A stretch of 64,000 bases of DNA, from NCBI GenBank assembly GCA_035531075.1, contig DATKTO010000041.1:1-64000 (forward strand), in the 5' to 3' direction. Shown one piece after another: positions 16,719 to 25,285 of the stretch. A program made the position numbers and the translations under genes. How positions within the stretch are numbered: position 1 is the stretch's first letter; every line of letters starts with the position of its first letter. The notes under the pieces are model-generated. The model was given only the letters and a program-made list of their open reading frames with translations. It did no database searches and was not told the origin of the DNA. The stretch comes from 39-52-133 sp035531075. Lineage in GTDB: Bacteria > Pseudomonadota > Gammaproteobacteria > Burkholderiales > Gallionellaceae.

Positions 16719-17579
16719 ATGGCACGCCCTATACGACTAGAATTTCCCGATGCAATTTACCATGTCACCACTCGTGGAAATGGCGGGGAAGATATTTTCA
16801 TCGATGACCAGGACCGACAGCAATTTCTGACGGTGCTGGGAGAGGTGGTGTTTCGTGCAGGCTGGATAGTGCATGCCTATGTGCTGATGGACAATCACTA
16901 TCATTTGCTGATTGAAACCCCGCATGGCAATCTTTCTCGCGGCATGCGCCAGCTCAACGGGGTCTACACCCAGCGTTTCAATAGCCTTCATGGCAGCGGT
17001 GGAAGGGTGTTTCAGGGACGCTTCAAGGCTGTGCTGGTTGAACGCGATGGTTTCCTGCTGGAGCTTTGCCGTTACATTGTACTTAACCCTCTGCGCGTGA
17101 AAGCGGTGAAAAATATCAGCCGTTATCGCTGGAGCAGTTACCGCGCTACCGTGGGTGATGTGCAGCCTCCTGTATGGCTGAATACAGAGTGGCTGCTAAG
17201 CCATTTTGGCCGCAACACTGCTGTAGCTCAGCGCAAATATGCAGAATTTGTTGATGCAGGAATCGGCCTGCCCTCGCCTCTGTCCAAAGTGAAATCACAG
17301 ATCTTGCTGGGCAGCCCTGCGTTCATCAAAAAAATGAAACAGAGATTGCTGGGTTCGGCAGGCATAAAGAAAAGCGTGCGGGACAAAAAACAGCTCAGAC
17401 GTCCGAGCCTGAACTCTCTTTTCCCTGTGAAAGTCAGGAAAGAGAAGTCGTTGCGCAACGAGGCGATCAAGCACGCGTATCAGGATTACGGTTACACGAT
17501 GGCAGCGATAGCTGATGCTGCGCAGATACATTTCTCAACGGTAAGCAAGGTCATTAAACTGGGCGAGCAAGCCGCGTAA
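16719..17579 (+). CDS. REP-associated tyrosine transposase (RAYT, Y1 family)
   Basis: A 286-residue Y1 HUH-type transposase of the IS200/REP group. It starts with ARPIRLEFPDAIYHVTTRGN, has the metal motif HYHLL (H60, H62) and the catalytic tyrosine region LELCRYIVLNPLRV (Y about 119). The C-terminal third is Lys/Arg-rich and ends with a helix-turn-helix-like segment (MAAIADAAQIHFSTVSKVIK) as in DnaA-type fused RAYTs. Such proteins mobilise palindromic REP elements; REP-like palindromes occur at 35078 and 38149 in this window, but nothing shows that this protein acts on them. It looks intact. Confidence 0.9.
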   Translation: MARPIRLEFPDAIYHVTTRGNGGEDIFIDDQDRQQFLTVLGEVVFRAGWIVHAYVLMDNHYHLLIETPHGNLSRGMRQLNGVYTQRFNSLHGSGGRVFQGRFKAVLVERDGFLLELCRYIVLNPLRVKAVKNISRYRWSSYRATVGDVQPPVWLNTEWLLSHFGRNTAVAQRKYAEFVDAGIGLPSPLSKVKSQILLGSPAFIKKMKQRLLGSAGIKKSVRDKKQLRRPSLNSLFPVKVRKEKSLRNEAIKHAYQDYGYTMAAIADAAQIHFSTVSKVIKLGEQAA

Positions 17580-17600
17580 AAAAATCATGTGATTTGTTTG

Positions 17601-17652
17601 CAACAATAAAAAAAGAGGCCGGAAGATATTCCGGCCTCTTTTTTTATTGTTG
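17601..17652. terminator. Perfect 24-bp inverted repeat, bidirectional terminator
   Basis: Arms 17601-17624 and 17629-17652 are perfect complements with a GATA loop. The GC core GAGGCCGGAA/TTCCGGCCTC is flanked by A and T runs, so it is a textbook intrinsic terminator on both strands. It lies between the convergent RAYT and hydrolase genes, 4 bases from the stop of the latter. Confidence 0.9.
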
Positions 17653-17655
17653 AAT

Positions 17656-18471
17656 CTACAGCTTGATCGTTTCACCTATCGCCATTGTTTTTACCCTGGC
17701 TTTCGAGCCCTCCGTCTTCAAGGCTTTTTCCAGAGCCTGGGGTGTACCGTTCAGCACCGGGAAAGTGCCGAAATGCATCGGGATCACGACATCGGGGCTG
17801 ACCAGCTTTACGGCTAAGGCGGCGCGCTCTGGCCCCATGGTGAAGTGTCCACCTATGCTCGCCAGCATCACGTCCACCTTGTGAAATTGTTTGATCAGTG
17901 ACATGTCGCTGAACACGTCGGTGTCACCGGTATGGTAGATAGTCGGCCCATTTTTGACGGTGATCAGGAAGCCGCCCGGGTTGCCACCGTCATAGATCTG
18001 TTTGCCTTCAGGTTCGGCAACGGTCGAGCTATGGATCGCAGGGATAAATGCGATTTTTACTTCACCATCAAGCAGCGTCAGTTCGCCACCAAAATTGCCC
18101 ATTGTGTCCATGCCTGCCTGCTCTGCAGGGTAGCCACCATATTGTGTCAGCGCCTTGCCCAGATCAAAAGTGGAAACCAGTTTCGCGCCGGTGGTTTTCG
18201 CGATAGCCACGCTGTCGCCGATATGGTCGCTGTGACCGTGAGTGATCAGAATCAGGTCGGCCTTGTTGATTTTGGCCAAGTCTTCCTTGCCATTTTTATT
18301 GGCCGGATTGGTGATCCATGGATCAATCAGCAGAATCTTGCCGGACGGGGTGGTGAGCTTGAACGCGGCATGACCATACCAAGTTAATGCCGAACTGGCG
18401 GCGAGCGCTGCAACTGGAAAGGCTAACAGTAGAGCCAACAGCAATTTTTTGAGTACGTTGCGCATAAACAT
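17656..18471 (-). CDS. Exported metallo-beta-lactamase-fold hydrolase (UPF0173/UlaG-like)
   Basis: A 271-residue protein with a signal peptide cut near ALAASS, so it is periplasmic. Metal motifs: ITHGHSDHIGD, AIHSS, HTGDTDVF and PMHFGTFP, the layout of the UPF0173/UlaG hydrolases. The ATG at 18471 lies five bases after GGAG; the upstream in-frame ATGs lack a Shine-Dalgarno. Most UPF0173 members are cytoplasmic, so an exported one is unusual. Substrate unknown. Confidence 0.82.
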   Translation of the reverse strand: MFMRNVLKKLLLALLLAFPVAALAASSALTWYGHAAFKLTTPSGKILLIDPWITNPANKNGKEDLAKINKADLILITHGHSDHIGDSVAIAKTTGAKLVSTFDLGKALTQYGGYPAEQAGMDTMGNFGGELTLLDGEVKIAFIPAIHSSTVAEPEGKQIYDGGNPGGFLITVKNGPTIYHTGDTDVFSDMSLIKQFHKVDVMLASIGGHFTMGPERAALAVKLVSPDVVIPMHFGTFPVLNGTPQALEKALKTEGSKARVKTMAIGETIKL

Positions 18472-18649
18472 GTGAACTCCTTTTTTGGGGTGGTAACAGC
18501 CTGCGGGATTCGATAACATATTGATTGCAATCAATTTGTTGATGAGGTTCTGCGGCTTGGTGGCCGCTGCGTCCGCAGTTCCTCAAGTGCCAATATTGGG
18601 GCTGGGCGTGAGGGGTTTCAAGCCTGCAGATAATATTCCTGTATGACGG

Positions 18650-19741
18650 CTAAACGTTAGCGCCCGTTGCCAGTGCGCGCAAGCGGCTCTGCTCCAGCTG
18701 CGCCCGGTCTGGCTTGTGTAGCCAGCCCTGCAGATTATCAAGCGTCAGGTCGGCAAGCGCATGAATCCAGTCAGGGCGTTCGTTGAGGCAGGGGATGTAG
18801 TGATACTCACCGCCGCCAGCATGCTGAAAATCTTCCTTGCCTTCCTGCGCGATTTCTTCCAGCGTTTCCAGACAATCGGCGACGAAACCCGGGCACACCA
18901 CGTCAACGCGTTTGGTGTGCTGCCTGCCCAGCGCTTTCAGGGTGGCCGTGGTGTAGGGTTTGATCCATTCAGCTTTGCCGAAACGCGACTGGAAGCTGAC
19001 GATGTATTGCTCCTGGTTCAGCCCGAGTTCTTCCGCGATCAGTCGGCCGCTCTTCAGGCATTCGCAGTGGTAGGGATCACCCTTGTCCAGTGTGTAGCGT
19101 GGCACGCCGTGAAAGCTCATCACCAGCTTGTCGGGGCGGCCATGCAGTGTCCAGTAATCACGGATGTTTTGCGCGCTGGCCTTGATGTAGGCATCATCAT
19201 CGTGAAAGTGCCTGATGCTGCGCACCGCAGGCATGTTGCGCATCTGCTGCAGTTCGGCAAACACTGCATCCAGTGCGGTGGCGGTGGCGCTGGCGGCATA
19301 CTGCGGATAAAGCGGAACCAGCAGGATGCGCTGGCAGTTTTGTGCCTTGAGACTGGCCAGCACCTCGGCTATCGAAGGCTTGCCGTAGCGCATGGCGTAG
19401 TCCACAACCAGCGGTGTGCCTGCGGTTTTTTCGCTCAATTTATCTTGCAGCAGCACGCTTTGCCGTTCGGTGTGCACCTTGAGGGGTGAGCCTTCCGCCA
19501 GCCAGATGCTGGCATATTTGGCAGCGGATTTTTTTGGGCGTGTGTTGAGGATGATGCCGTTGAGAATCAGCCACCAGATAAGCCTGGGGATTTCCACCAC
19601 CCGGGGATCGCTCAGAAATTCGCGCAGATAGGGTTTGACCGCCCTAGGGGTGGGCGCGTCCGGCGTGCCCAGGTTAATCAGCAATACTGCAGTTTTTTCT
19701 GTTGCGCCATGGGCGTAAGACGGTTCTTTTTTATAGCGCAT
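18650..19741 (-). CDS. hemH: Ferrochelatase
   Basis: A 363-residue protein inserting ferrous iron into protoporphyrin IX, the last haem step. Signature parts: LLINLGTPDAP at the start, FHGVP with the catalytic His near residue 200, and PCLNERPDWI near the end. It lies 56 bp downstream of hrcA on the same strand and probably shares its transcript. The many cytochromes encoded in this window need haem. Confidence 0.96.
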   Translation of the reverse strand: MRYKKEPSYAHGATEKTAVLLINLGTPDAPTPRAVKPYLREFLSDPRVVEIPRLIWWLILNGIILNTRPKKSAAKYASIWLAEGSPLKVHTERQSVLLQDKLSEKTAGTPLVVDYAMRYGKPSIAEVLASLKAQNCQRILLVPLYPQYAASATATALDAVFAELQQMRNMPAVRSIRHFHDDDAYIKASAQNIRDYWTLHGRPDKLVMSFHGVPRYTLDKGDPYHCECLKSGRLIAEELGLNQEQYIVSFQSRFGKAEWIKPYTTATLKALGRQHTKRVDVVCPGFVADCLETLEEIAQEGKEDFQHAGGGEYHYIPCLNERPDWIHALADLTLDNLQGWLHKPDRAQLEQSRLRALATGANV

Positions 19742-19797
19742 GATTTATTGAGCGGTGCGGCAAGCCAGGAGAGGATTTTTCATCAGCGCGCCCTTGC

Positions 19798-20817
19798 TCA
19801 GCAGTGCGACAGCGCATTGCTGAGCAGCTTTGCAGTCACATCCACTATGGGCACAACTTTTTCGTAATTCATGCGCTTGGGGCCGACCACGGCGAGCGTG
19901 CCGATAATTTTTCCGTCTGTGCCATAGGGTGCGCTGACCACGCTGCATTCATCCAGTCCCGCTAATCCTGATTCCTTGCCGACAAAAATATGAACGCCGG
20001 GCGCATGGCGGCCTGCATCCAGCAAATGCAGCAGCTCGGTCTTCTGTTCGAATACGTTGAACAGGCCGCGCAGCTTGTCCATATTGGAGGACAGGTCGTT
20101 GATATGCAGCAGCTTGCTTTCGCCGCTGATGACGTAGTCTTCGTTCCTGCGCGCCATTGCCGCATCGCTGGCAGCCATCGCCGCACTCATCAGCGCGTGC
20201 AATTCGTGTTGCAGCTGATGCAGCTCGCTCTGCATGCGCCGGTGGATATCCTGAAATGCGCAGTCGGCATAATGCTGGCTTAAAAAATTGCCGGCCTCGT
20301 TAAGCTGAGATTGGGAGTAATCCTTGTGCGTGAGCAATACGCGGTTTTCCACCTCGCCATCCGGCATCACGATAATCAGCAGTACGCGTTTTTCTGACAG
20401 GCGCAGAAACTCGATCTGGCGCACCGTGATGGCAGCGCGTTTGGGTGTGGCCACCACGCCGGCGTAATGGGTTAGTTCGGACAGGAGATTGGAGGTCTGG
20501 GCGAGCAAACGCGAGGTATTGTCGGGCTGTAACTGGCTCTCCAGTTTTTGCACGCGCAAACTATCCAGCGGCTGCACCACCATCAGGGTGTCGATGAACA
20601 AGCGATAGCCCAGCGCAGTCGGCACGCGGCCTGCGGAAGTATGGGGACTCAGCACCAGTCCCATTTCCTCAAGATCTGCCATTACATTGCGGATGGTGGC
20701 AGGGCTGACATCCAGCCCCGAGTACTGCTGCAGAGCGCGAGAGCCCACCGGCTGTCCATCGCTGATATAGCGATCCACCAGGGTTTTTAGCAGGATTTGT
20801 GCGCGGTCATTAAGCAT
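19798..20817 (-). CDS. hrcA: Heat-inducible transcription repressor HrcA
   Basis: A 339-residue repressor with an N-terminal winged helix (RAQILLKTLVDRYISDGQPVG and SPATIRNVMADLEEMGLV). GAF-like and insertion domains follow; the C-terminus has the MNYEKVVPIVDVTAKLL text of the family. It binds CIRCE elements before groESL/dnaK genes, none of which are in this window. No CIRCE palindrome was found upstream of hrcA itself. The ATG at 20817 has no Shine-Dalgarno. Confidence 0.95.
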   Translation of the reverse strand: MLNDRAQILLKTLVDRYISDGQPVGSRALQQYSGLDVSPATIRNVMADLEEMGLVLSPHTSAGRVPTALGYRLFIDTLMVVQPLDSLRVQKLESQLQPDNTSRLLAQTSNLLSELTHYAGVVATPKRAAITVRQIEFLRLSEKRVLLIIVMPDGEVENRVLLTHKDYSQSQLNEAGNFLSQHYADCAFQDIHRRMQSELHQLQHELHALMSAAMAASDAAMARRNEDYVISGESKLLHINDLSSNMDKLRGLFNVFEQKTELLHLLDAGRHAPGVHIFVGKESGLAGLDECSVVSAPYGTDGKIIGTLAVVGPKRMNYEKVVPIVDVTAKLLSNALSHC

Positions 20818-20824
20818 AAGTTTA

Positions 20825-20833
20825 ATTCTAACA
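20825..20833 (-). promoter_or_regulatory. Extended -10 element TGTTAGAAT close to hrcA
   Basis: On the minus strand TGnTAGAAT ends eight bases from the hrcA ATG, so transcription would start at or next to the start codon. With no Shine-Dalgarno this suggests a leaderless transcript. The -35 region is poor, as is usual with extended -10 promoters. Confidence 0.4.
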
Positions 20834-20979
20834 TTACTTCGGCGTATGTTTGCAGGCTTGCAGGTTACGGCAATTTGAGTCGTAACGCACGCCGCGGTTC
20901 AGTTGCACAGGTGTTTTAGATTCAACAAGAGGAGGGGGATTTTAAGGTAACATTGCGTGAATATTGGGAAATACAAGTC

Positions 20980-21228
20980 ATGGTTAAATTGCTATATTTC
21001 ATGAAGCTGGCCGATCTTATCGGCAGTTCGCAGGAGGAGCTAATGTTGCCGGATGGCGTTGCCAGCATCGCCGGGCTATTGGCATGGCTGGTGCAGCGCG
21101 GCGAGCATTACCAGACGGCGCTGGGAGACGGCAGCAGACTTCAGATTACCATCAACAAAAAATTTGTCGATTCTGCATCTGCCGTAAAGCAGGGGGATGA
21201 AGTCGCATTTTTCCCCAGAGGGCGATAA
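20980..21228 (+). CDS. MoaD/ThiS-like ubiquitin-fold protein lacking the C-terminal Gly-Gly
   Basis: An 82-residue protein. It begins VKLLYFMKLADLIGSSQEEL and ends GDEVAFFPRGR, both very like MoaD sulfur carriers. True MoaD ends in Gly-Gly, which is adenylated and thiocarboxylated by MoeB; here the chain ends Arg-Gly-Arg, so it cannot take that modification unless trimmed. No moaE, moeB or thi gene is adjacent. The stop is followed two bases later by the VF530 gene. It may have a binding role, or be a degenerate copy. Confidence 0.75.
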   Translation: MVKLLYFMKLADLIGSSQEELMLPDGVASIAGLLAWLVQRGEHYQTALGDGSRLQITINKKFVDSASAVKQGDEVAFFPRGR

Positions 21229-21230
21229 AT

Positions 21231-21449
21231 ATGTCCGATACACAAGTCAACAATCCCCTGCACGGCATTACGCTGGAACAGATCTTGAACCATCTGGTCG
21301 CGCAATATGGTTGGGCCGAGATGGGCAGAATGATCGACATTCGCTGTTTTAACAGTGATCCCAGCATCAAGTCTAGCTTGAAATTCCTGCGTAAGACACC
21401 GTGGGCGAGAGCCAAAGTAGAAGAGCTTTATATTCGTTCAATTAAGTAG
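21231..21449 (+). CDS. VF530 family DNA-binding-like protein (DUF2132)
   Basis: A 72-residue protein beginning with NNPLHGITLEQILNHLV and containing GWAEMGRMIDIRCF and SIKSSLKFLRKTPWAR, diagnostic of VF530. Members are small helical proteins with a putative DNA-binding fold; the biological role is unknown. It is immediately behind the MoaD-like gene and probably co-transcribed. Confidence 0.9.
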   Translation: MSDTQVNNPLHGITLEQILNHLVAQYGWAEMGRMIDIRCFNSDPSIKSSLKFLRKTPWARAKVEELYIRSIK

Positions 21450-21486
21450 CGTTAGCCACCGGCAAGAATACCGCAGCACAATCCGC

Positions 21487-21492
21487 TATAAT
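21487..21492 (+). promoter_or_regulatory. Candidate -10 (TATAAT) of the ZIP transporter gene
   Basis: A perfect TATAAT lies 31 bases before ATG 21524. A matching -35 is not evident at 16-18 bases. Confidence 0.4.
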
Positions 21493-21523
21493 TCGCCCCC
21501 TTGATTATTCCCTGTATCTATAC

Positions 21524-22300
21524 ATGAGCGTTTTCGCCTGGATCATTTCCGCCAGCATCGTTGGCGGCGTCTTGAGCGTGCTGGGTGCTGCGCTATTTGC
21601 CCTCAACTCGCGTTCGATGCACTACGTCGGAGCGATGGTGAGCTACGCCATCGGTGCACTGCTGGGCGCGGTATTCCTGGATATTCTGCCTGAGGCGATC
21701 AAGCTGACCACGAATGTGGCAGCGATGAGCGCAACGGTCCTGGGCGGCATTCTGCTGTTCTTTATTATGGAAAAACTGGTGCTGTGGAGGCATTGCCACC
21801 ATGACAACTGCGAGGCGCATGAGCCGAAGATAGCGGTTGAGCACGACCACGGACGCAGCGGCCTGATGATTATGCTGGGCGATACCTTCCACAATTTTGT
21901 CGACGGCATCATCATCGCGGCGGCTTTCCTGACGGATATTCAGCTCGGCATCGTCACGTCGATGGCGATCATCGCGCACGAGATTCCGCAGGAAGTGGGC
22001 GATTTTGCTATCCTGTTGCATTCCGGTTATAGCAAGCTTAAGGCGCTCAAGCTGAACCTGATTTCAAGCTTCGCTTCAGTGGCCGGTGCGATATTGGGGT
22101 ATTTCACTCTGCAGACCGTGCTGTCGTGGATACCCTTCCTGCTGGCGCTGGCGGCGGCGAGCATGATCTATGTGGCAGTGGCAGACCTGATTCCTGGCCT
22201 GCATAAGCGCGCACAACTGAAAGATACTCTGCAGCAGGTGTCGCTGATCTTGTTGGGTGTGGGCTCGGTGGCGCTGATGGGCGTGCTGCTGCACGAATAG
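21524..22300 (+). CDS. ZIP-family divalent metal transporter
   Basis: A 258-residue membrane protein with about eight helices. The variable loop after helix 3 is His-rich (HCHHDNCEAHEP, EHDHG). The metal-binding helices carry GDTFHNFVDGIIIAAAF and HEIPQEVGDFAILLHSG, the ZIP signature. It imports zinc or another divalent metal into the cytoplasm. No metal-responsive operator was recognised upstream. A single in-frame ATG at 21524 gives the usual N-terminus. Confidence 0.92.
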   Translation: MSVFAWIISASIVGGVLSVLGAALFALNSRSMHYVGAMVSYAIGALLGAVFLDILPEAIKLTTNVAAMSATVLGGILLFFIMEKLVLWRHCHHDNCEAHEPKIAVEHDHGRSGLMIMLGDTFHNFVDGIIIAAAFLTDIQLGIVTSMAIIAHEIPQEVGDFAILLHSGYSKLKALKLNLISSFASVAGAILGYFTLQTVLSWIPFLLALAAASMIYVAVADLIPGLHKRAQLKDTLQQVSLILLGVGSVALMGVLLHE

Positions 22301-22395
22301 AAAAAGATCAGCTTTATTAATTCCGTAGCCGAACTTCTGACACATATTCGGGTCCAGAGCTTCTCGCTACATTAATTGTTTTTCAGGATTTACCC

Positions 22396-23736
22396 ATGAG
22401 CAAAAATAACATTCCCCCGCGCGTCGGTTTCGTGTCACTTGGTTGTCCCAAGGCAACGGTCGATTCAGAACTTATCCTGACTCGTTTGCGCGCCGAAGGC
22501 TACCTCATTTCCAGCAGCTATCAGGACTCCGATCTGGTGGTGGTGAATACCTGCGGCTTCATCGACAGTGCGGTGGAAGAGTCGCTGGATGCCATAGGCG
22601 AGGCGCTGGCGGAAAACGGCAAGGTGATCGTCACAGGCTGTCTCGGTGCAAAAGGCGATGTGGTCAAAAATGCGCATCCCAAGGTGCTGGCGGTGACCGG
22701 GCCGCATGCCACCGACGAGGTGATGGAAGTGGTGCACCAGCACCTGCCCAAGCCGCACGATCCCTATAGCGACCTGGTGCCGCCGCAGGGCATACGCCTG
22801 ACGCCCAAACATTTTGCCTATCTGAAAATTTCCGAGGGCTGCAACCATCGTTGCACTTTCTGCATTATCCCGTCCCTGCGCGGCGATCTGGTGAGCCGCC
22901 CGGTGGGCGAGGTGATGCAGGAAGCGCAAAATCTGGTGAATGCAGGCGTGAAGGAATTGCTGGTGATTTCGCAGGACACCAGCGCTTATGGCGTGGACGT
23001 GAAATACCGCACCGGCTTCTGGGGCGGCAGACCGCTCAAGACGCGCATGACCGAGCTGGTGCAGGCGCTGGGCGAGTTGACCGGGCCTGATTCATCAAAG
23101 GTGTGGGTGCGCCTGCATTATGTGTATCCCTATCCGCATGTGGACGAGGTGATTCCGCTGATGGCGGAAGGCAAAATCCTGCCTTACCTCGACATCCCGT
23201 TTCAGCACGCCAACAAGCGCATTCTCAAGCTGATGAAGCGTCCCGCCAATGCCGAAAACGTGCTGGAGCGGATTAAGACGTGGCGTGAAATCTGCCCCGA
23301 GATTACCCTGCGCAGCACCTTCATCGTCGGCTTTCCCGGCGAGACGGAGGAAGAGTTTGAAGAGCTGCTCGATTTCCTCGAAGAGGCGCAGCTGGATCGT
23401 GTCGGTGCCTTCATGTATTCACCGGTGGAAGGCGCGGTTGCCAATGAATTGCCCGACCATATTCCCCCAGAAGTGCAGGAAGAACGTCTGGGACGCCTGA
23501 TGCAGCTGCAGGCGGAAATCAGCGCGGAGCGCCTCAAGCGCAAGATCGGCAAGACCATGCAGGTGCTGGTGGATGAGGTGGACGAGGAGGGTGCCATTGC
23601 GCGCAGCTCTGCCGACGCGCCGGAGATCGACGGTGTGGTGTATATCAACGATGGGCAGGATCTGGAAGTGGGCCAGTTTGTGAATGTGCGCATCACCGAT
23701 TCGGATGAGCATGATCTGTGGGGTGAGTTGCTTTGA
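22396..23736 (+). CDS. rimO: Ribosomal protein uS12 methylthiotransferase RimO
   Basis: A 446-residue radical-SAM enzyme that adds a methylthio group to the aspartate of ribosomal protein S12. The N-terminal UPF0004 domain has cysteines in SLGCPKATVD, NTCGF and TGCLG for the auxiliary cluster. The radical-SAM triad is EGCNHRCTFC. A C-terminal TRAM domain follows. SLGCPKATVDSE is typical of RimO rather than MiaB. Confidence 0.97.
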   Translation: MSKNNIPPRVGFVSLGCPKATVDSELILTRLRAEGYLISSSYQDSDLVVVNTCGFIDSAVEESLDAIGEALAENGKVIVTGCLGAKGDVVKNAHPKVLAVTGPHATDEVMEVVHQHLPKPHDPYSDLVPPQGIRLTPKHFAYLKISEGCNHRCTFCIIPSLRGDLVSRPVGEVMQEAQNLVNAGVKELLVISQDTSAYGVDVKYRTGFWGGRPLKTRMTELVQALGELTGPDSSKVWVRLHYVYPYPHVDEVIPLMAEGKILPYLDIPFQHANKRILKLMKRPANAENVLERIKTWREICPEITLRSTFIVGFPGETEEEFEELLDFLEEAQLDRVGAFMYSPVEGAVANELPDHIPPEVQEERLGRLMQLQAEISAERLKRKIGKTMQVLVDEVDEEGAIARSSADAPEIDGVVYINDGQDLEVGQFVNVRITDSDEHDLWGELL

Positions 23737-23789
23737 TGCCCGCCTGAATTTTCTTCGTGGGCATCTCTAAAAGACCAAATTAAGTATCG

Positions 23790-25145
23790 CTACGCCTGCT
23801 TGTTGCTCTCGAGTAGTAGCAACCGCCGGTTTGCAGCGCCGAGTCTGCTCACCATGAGGTTGAGGAAGGCTTTGGCAAAACAGGATTGCAGGCGGTCGCT
23901 GGCTTGCTGCAAAGAGTCGCCATGTATTTCAATCAGGTTGATGGTTGTGCTGGCAGAAACCGTGGCCAGCCGTACATGGCGCATTTCATCGAGGTAGGCG
24001 ACTTCCCCAAAACAATCGCCGGTGCCCAAACGGCTCAGTTCAACTCCGCTTTTGGTGACGATGACATTGCCGCTGATGATGATGTAAAAACTGTTGCTGA
24101 CCTCACCCTCCTGCACAATGTGTTCTTCTGGTTTGCGCTGCTGCCAGCGGCTGACGCCTACCGTTTCCCATACTTCTATATCCGAGAAATTGGTAAAGAA
24201 AGCGAGATTCCGTATGAGGCCGAAAAGTGAACTGTCGAAGCGGGTTTCATCAGGCCTTGCAACCTGGGGGATTGCCGCAGCGAGATCATCACAAAATTCT
24301 TTCCACGAACTGTAGCGATGATCTTTATCCGGGTGCATGGCACGGTGCACAGCAAAGCGCAGCGACTGGGGAATGTCCTGGCGTCGCTTCTCCAGTGGCA
24401 CGGCTTCTCCGTGCAGTTTCTGATAGATGAGCGCATCCTTGGAGTTGGCGTTAAACGGCAGCGTCCCGGTCAGTAGCTGGTAGGCCATCACACCGACTGC
24501 ATAAATATCCGATTGTATGGTGGGTCGTGACTGCCTGAAATGTTCCGGCGCCATGAACGGTAGTGTCCCTACCGTATCTACCTGGGTTAGATCAGAATTG
24601 AGCAGGAAGGCAGAGCCGAAATCCGATATTTTTACCGTGTTATTGCTGCAAAGCAAAACGTTGGAAGGCTTGATGTCGCGATGCAGTACGCCCATCTTGT
24701 TGGCATAATCCAGCGCATTGCATACCTTGTAGAGAATGTCGATCAGGCGGTTAAGCGGGAGCAGATTGTCAGGGGTGGCATGTTGTTTTAGTGTGCCGCC
24801 ATCCACATATTCCATCACCAGGTAATCAAACTCATCCGAGTTGCCATACTCAATGATATGAGCGATGAACGGATGCTGAAGCTTGCCTGCCAGGCGTGTT
24901 TCATTGAGCCACATCCTGCGGTTGAGTATGCCGTCTGCATTATCATCAAACAGATTCAGCTGGGTTAGCTTGAGTGCAACATCCTGCTGCAGGTAATTAT
25001 CGAATGCAAGGTAAACCACCCCCGTGGCACCCTTGCCCAACTCCTTTTTCATCTTGAAACGATTACGGAAGTTTTCTGTTTGATTTACCATTTGAATTTG
25101 TTTGCGGTCGATTTCGTCCGGCACATTGTCATTATTTTCGGGCAA
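23790..25145 (-). CDS. Ser/Thr protein kinase with C-terminal cyclic-nucleotide-binding domain
   Basis: A 451-residue protein. About residues 30-290 form a Hanks-type kinase: glycine loop GKGATGVVY, ATP lysine in VALKL, HRDIKPSNVLL, DFGSA and APEHF. About 310-440 is a cNMP-binding fold (EEHIVQEGEVSNSFYIIISG, GDCFGEVAYL). No transmembrane helix is present, so it is cytoplasmic. Binding of a nucleotide or another ligand probably controls the kinase; the phosphate-binding Arg of true cAMP sites is not clearly present (Gly-Glu-Val-Ala-Tyr-Leu-Asp). No phosphatase or FHA gene is next to it. Confidence 0.9.
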   Translation of the reverse strand: MPENNDNVPDEIDRKQIQMVNQTENFRNRFKMKKELGKGATGVVYLAFDNYLQQDVALKLTQLNLFDDNADGILNRRMWLNETRLAGKLQHPFIAHIIEYGNSDEFDYLVMEYVDGGTLKQHATPDNLLPLNRLIDILYKVCNALDYANKMGVLHRDIKPSNVLLCSNNTVKISDFGSAFLLNSDLTQVDTVGTLPFMAPEHFRQSRPTIQSDIYAVGVMAYQLLTGTLPFNANSKDALIYQKLHGEAVPLEKRRQDIPQSLRFAVHRAMHPDKDHRYSSWKEFCDDLAAAIPQVARPDETRFDSSLFGLIRNLAFFTNFSDIEVWETVGVSRWQQRKPEEHIVQEGEVSNSFYIIISGNVIVTKSGVELSRLGTGDCFGEVAYLDEMRHVRLATVSASTTINLIEIHGDSLQQASDRLQSCFAKAFLNLMVSRLGAANRRLLLLESNKQA

Positions 25146-25285
25146 TTTTGGCCGAGTATTTTCCCGGCTTTACTTAATAATGTCTTGATAGAAACAATAT
25201 TCTATCATCAGGCCGCACATTCGCAATTTAATGCTTGCATCCTGCTTGGGTGCCGCAGATAAGCGCCGCCTGCTACAATGCATAC

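Noticed and set aside
25146..25285. Possible fluoride riboswitch before crcB
   Set aside because: The conserved crcB-motif bases and pseudoknot were not found in the leader.
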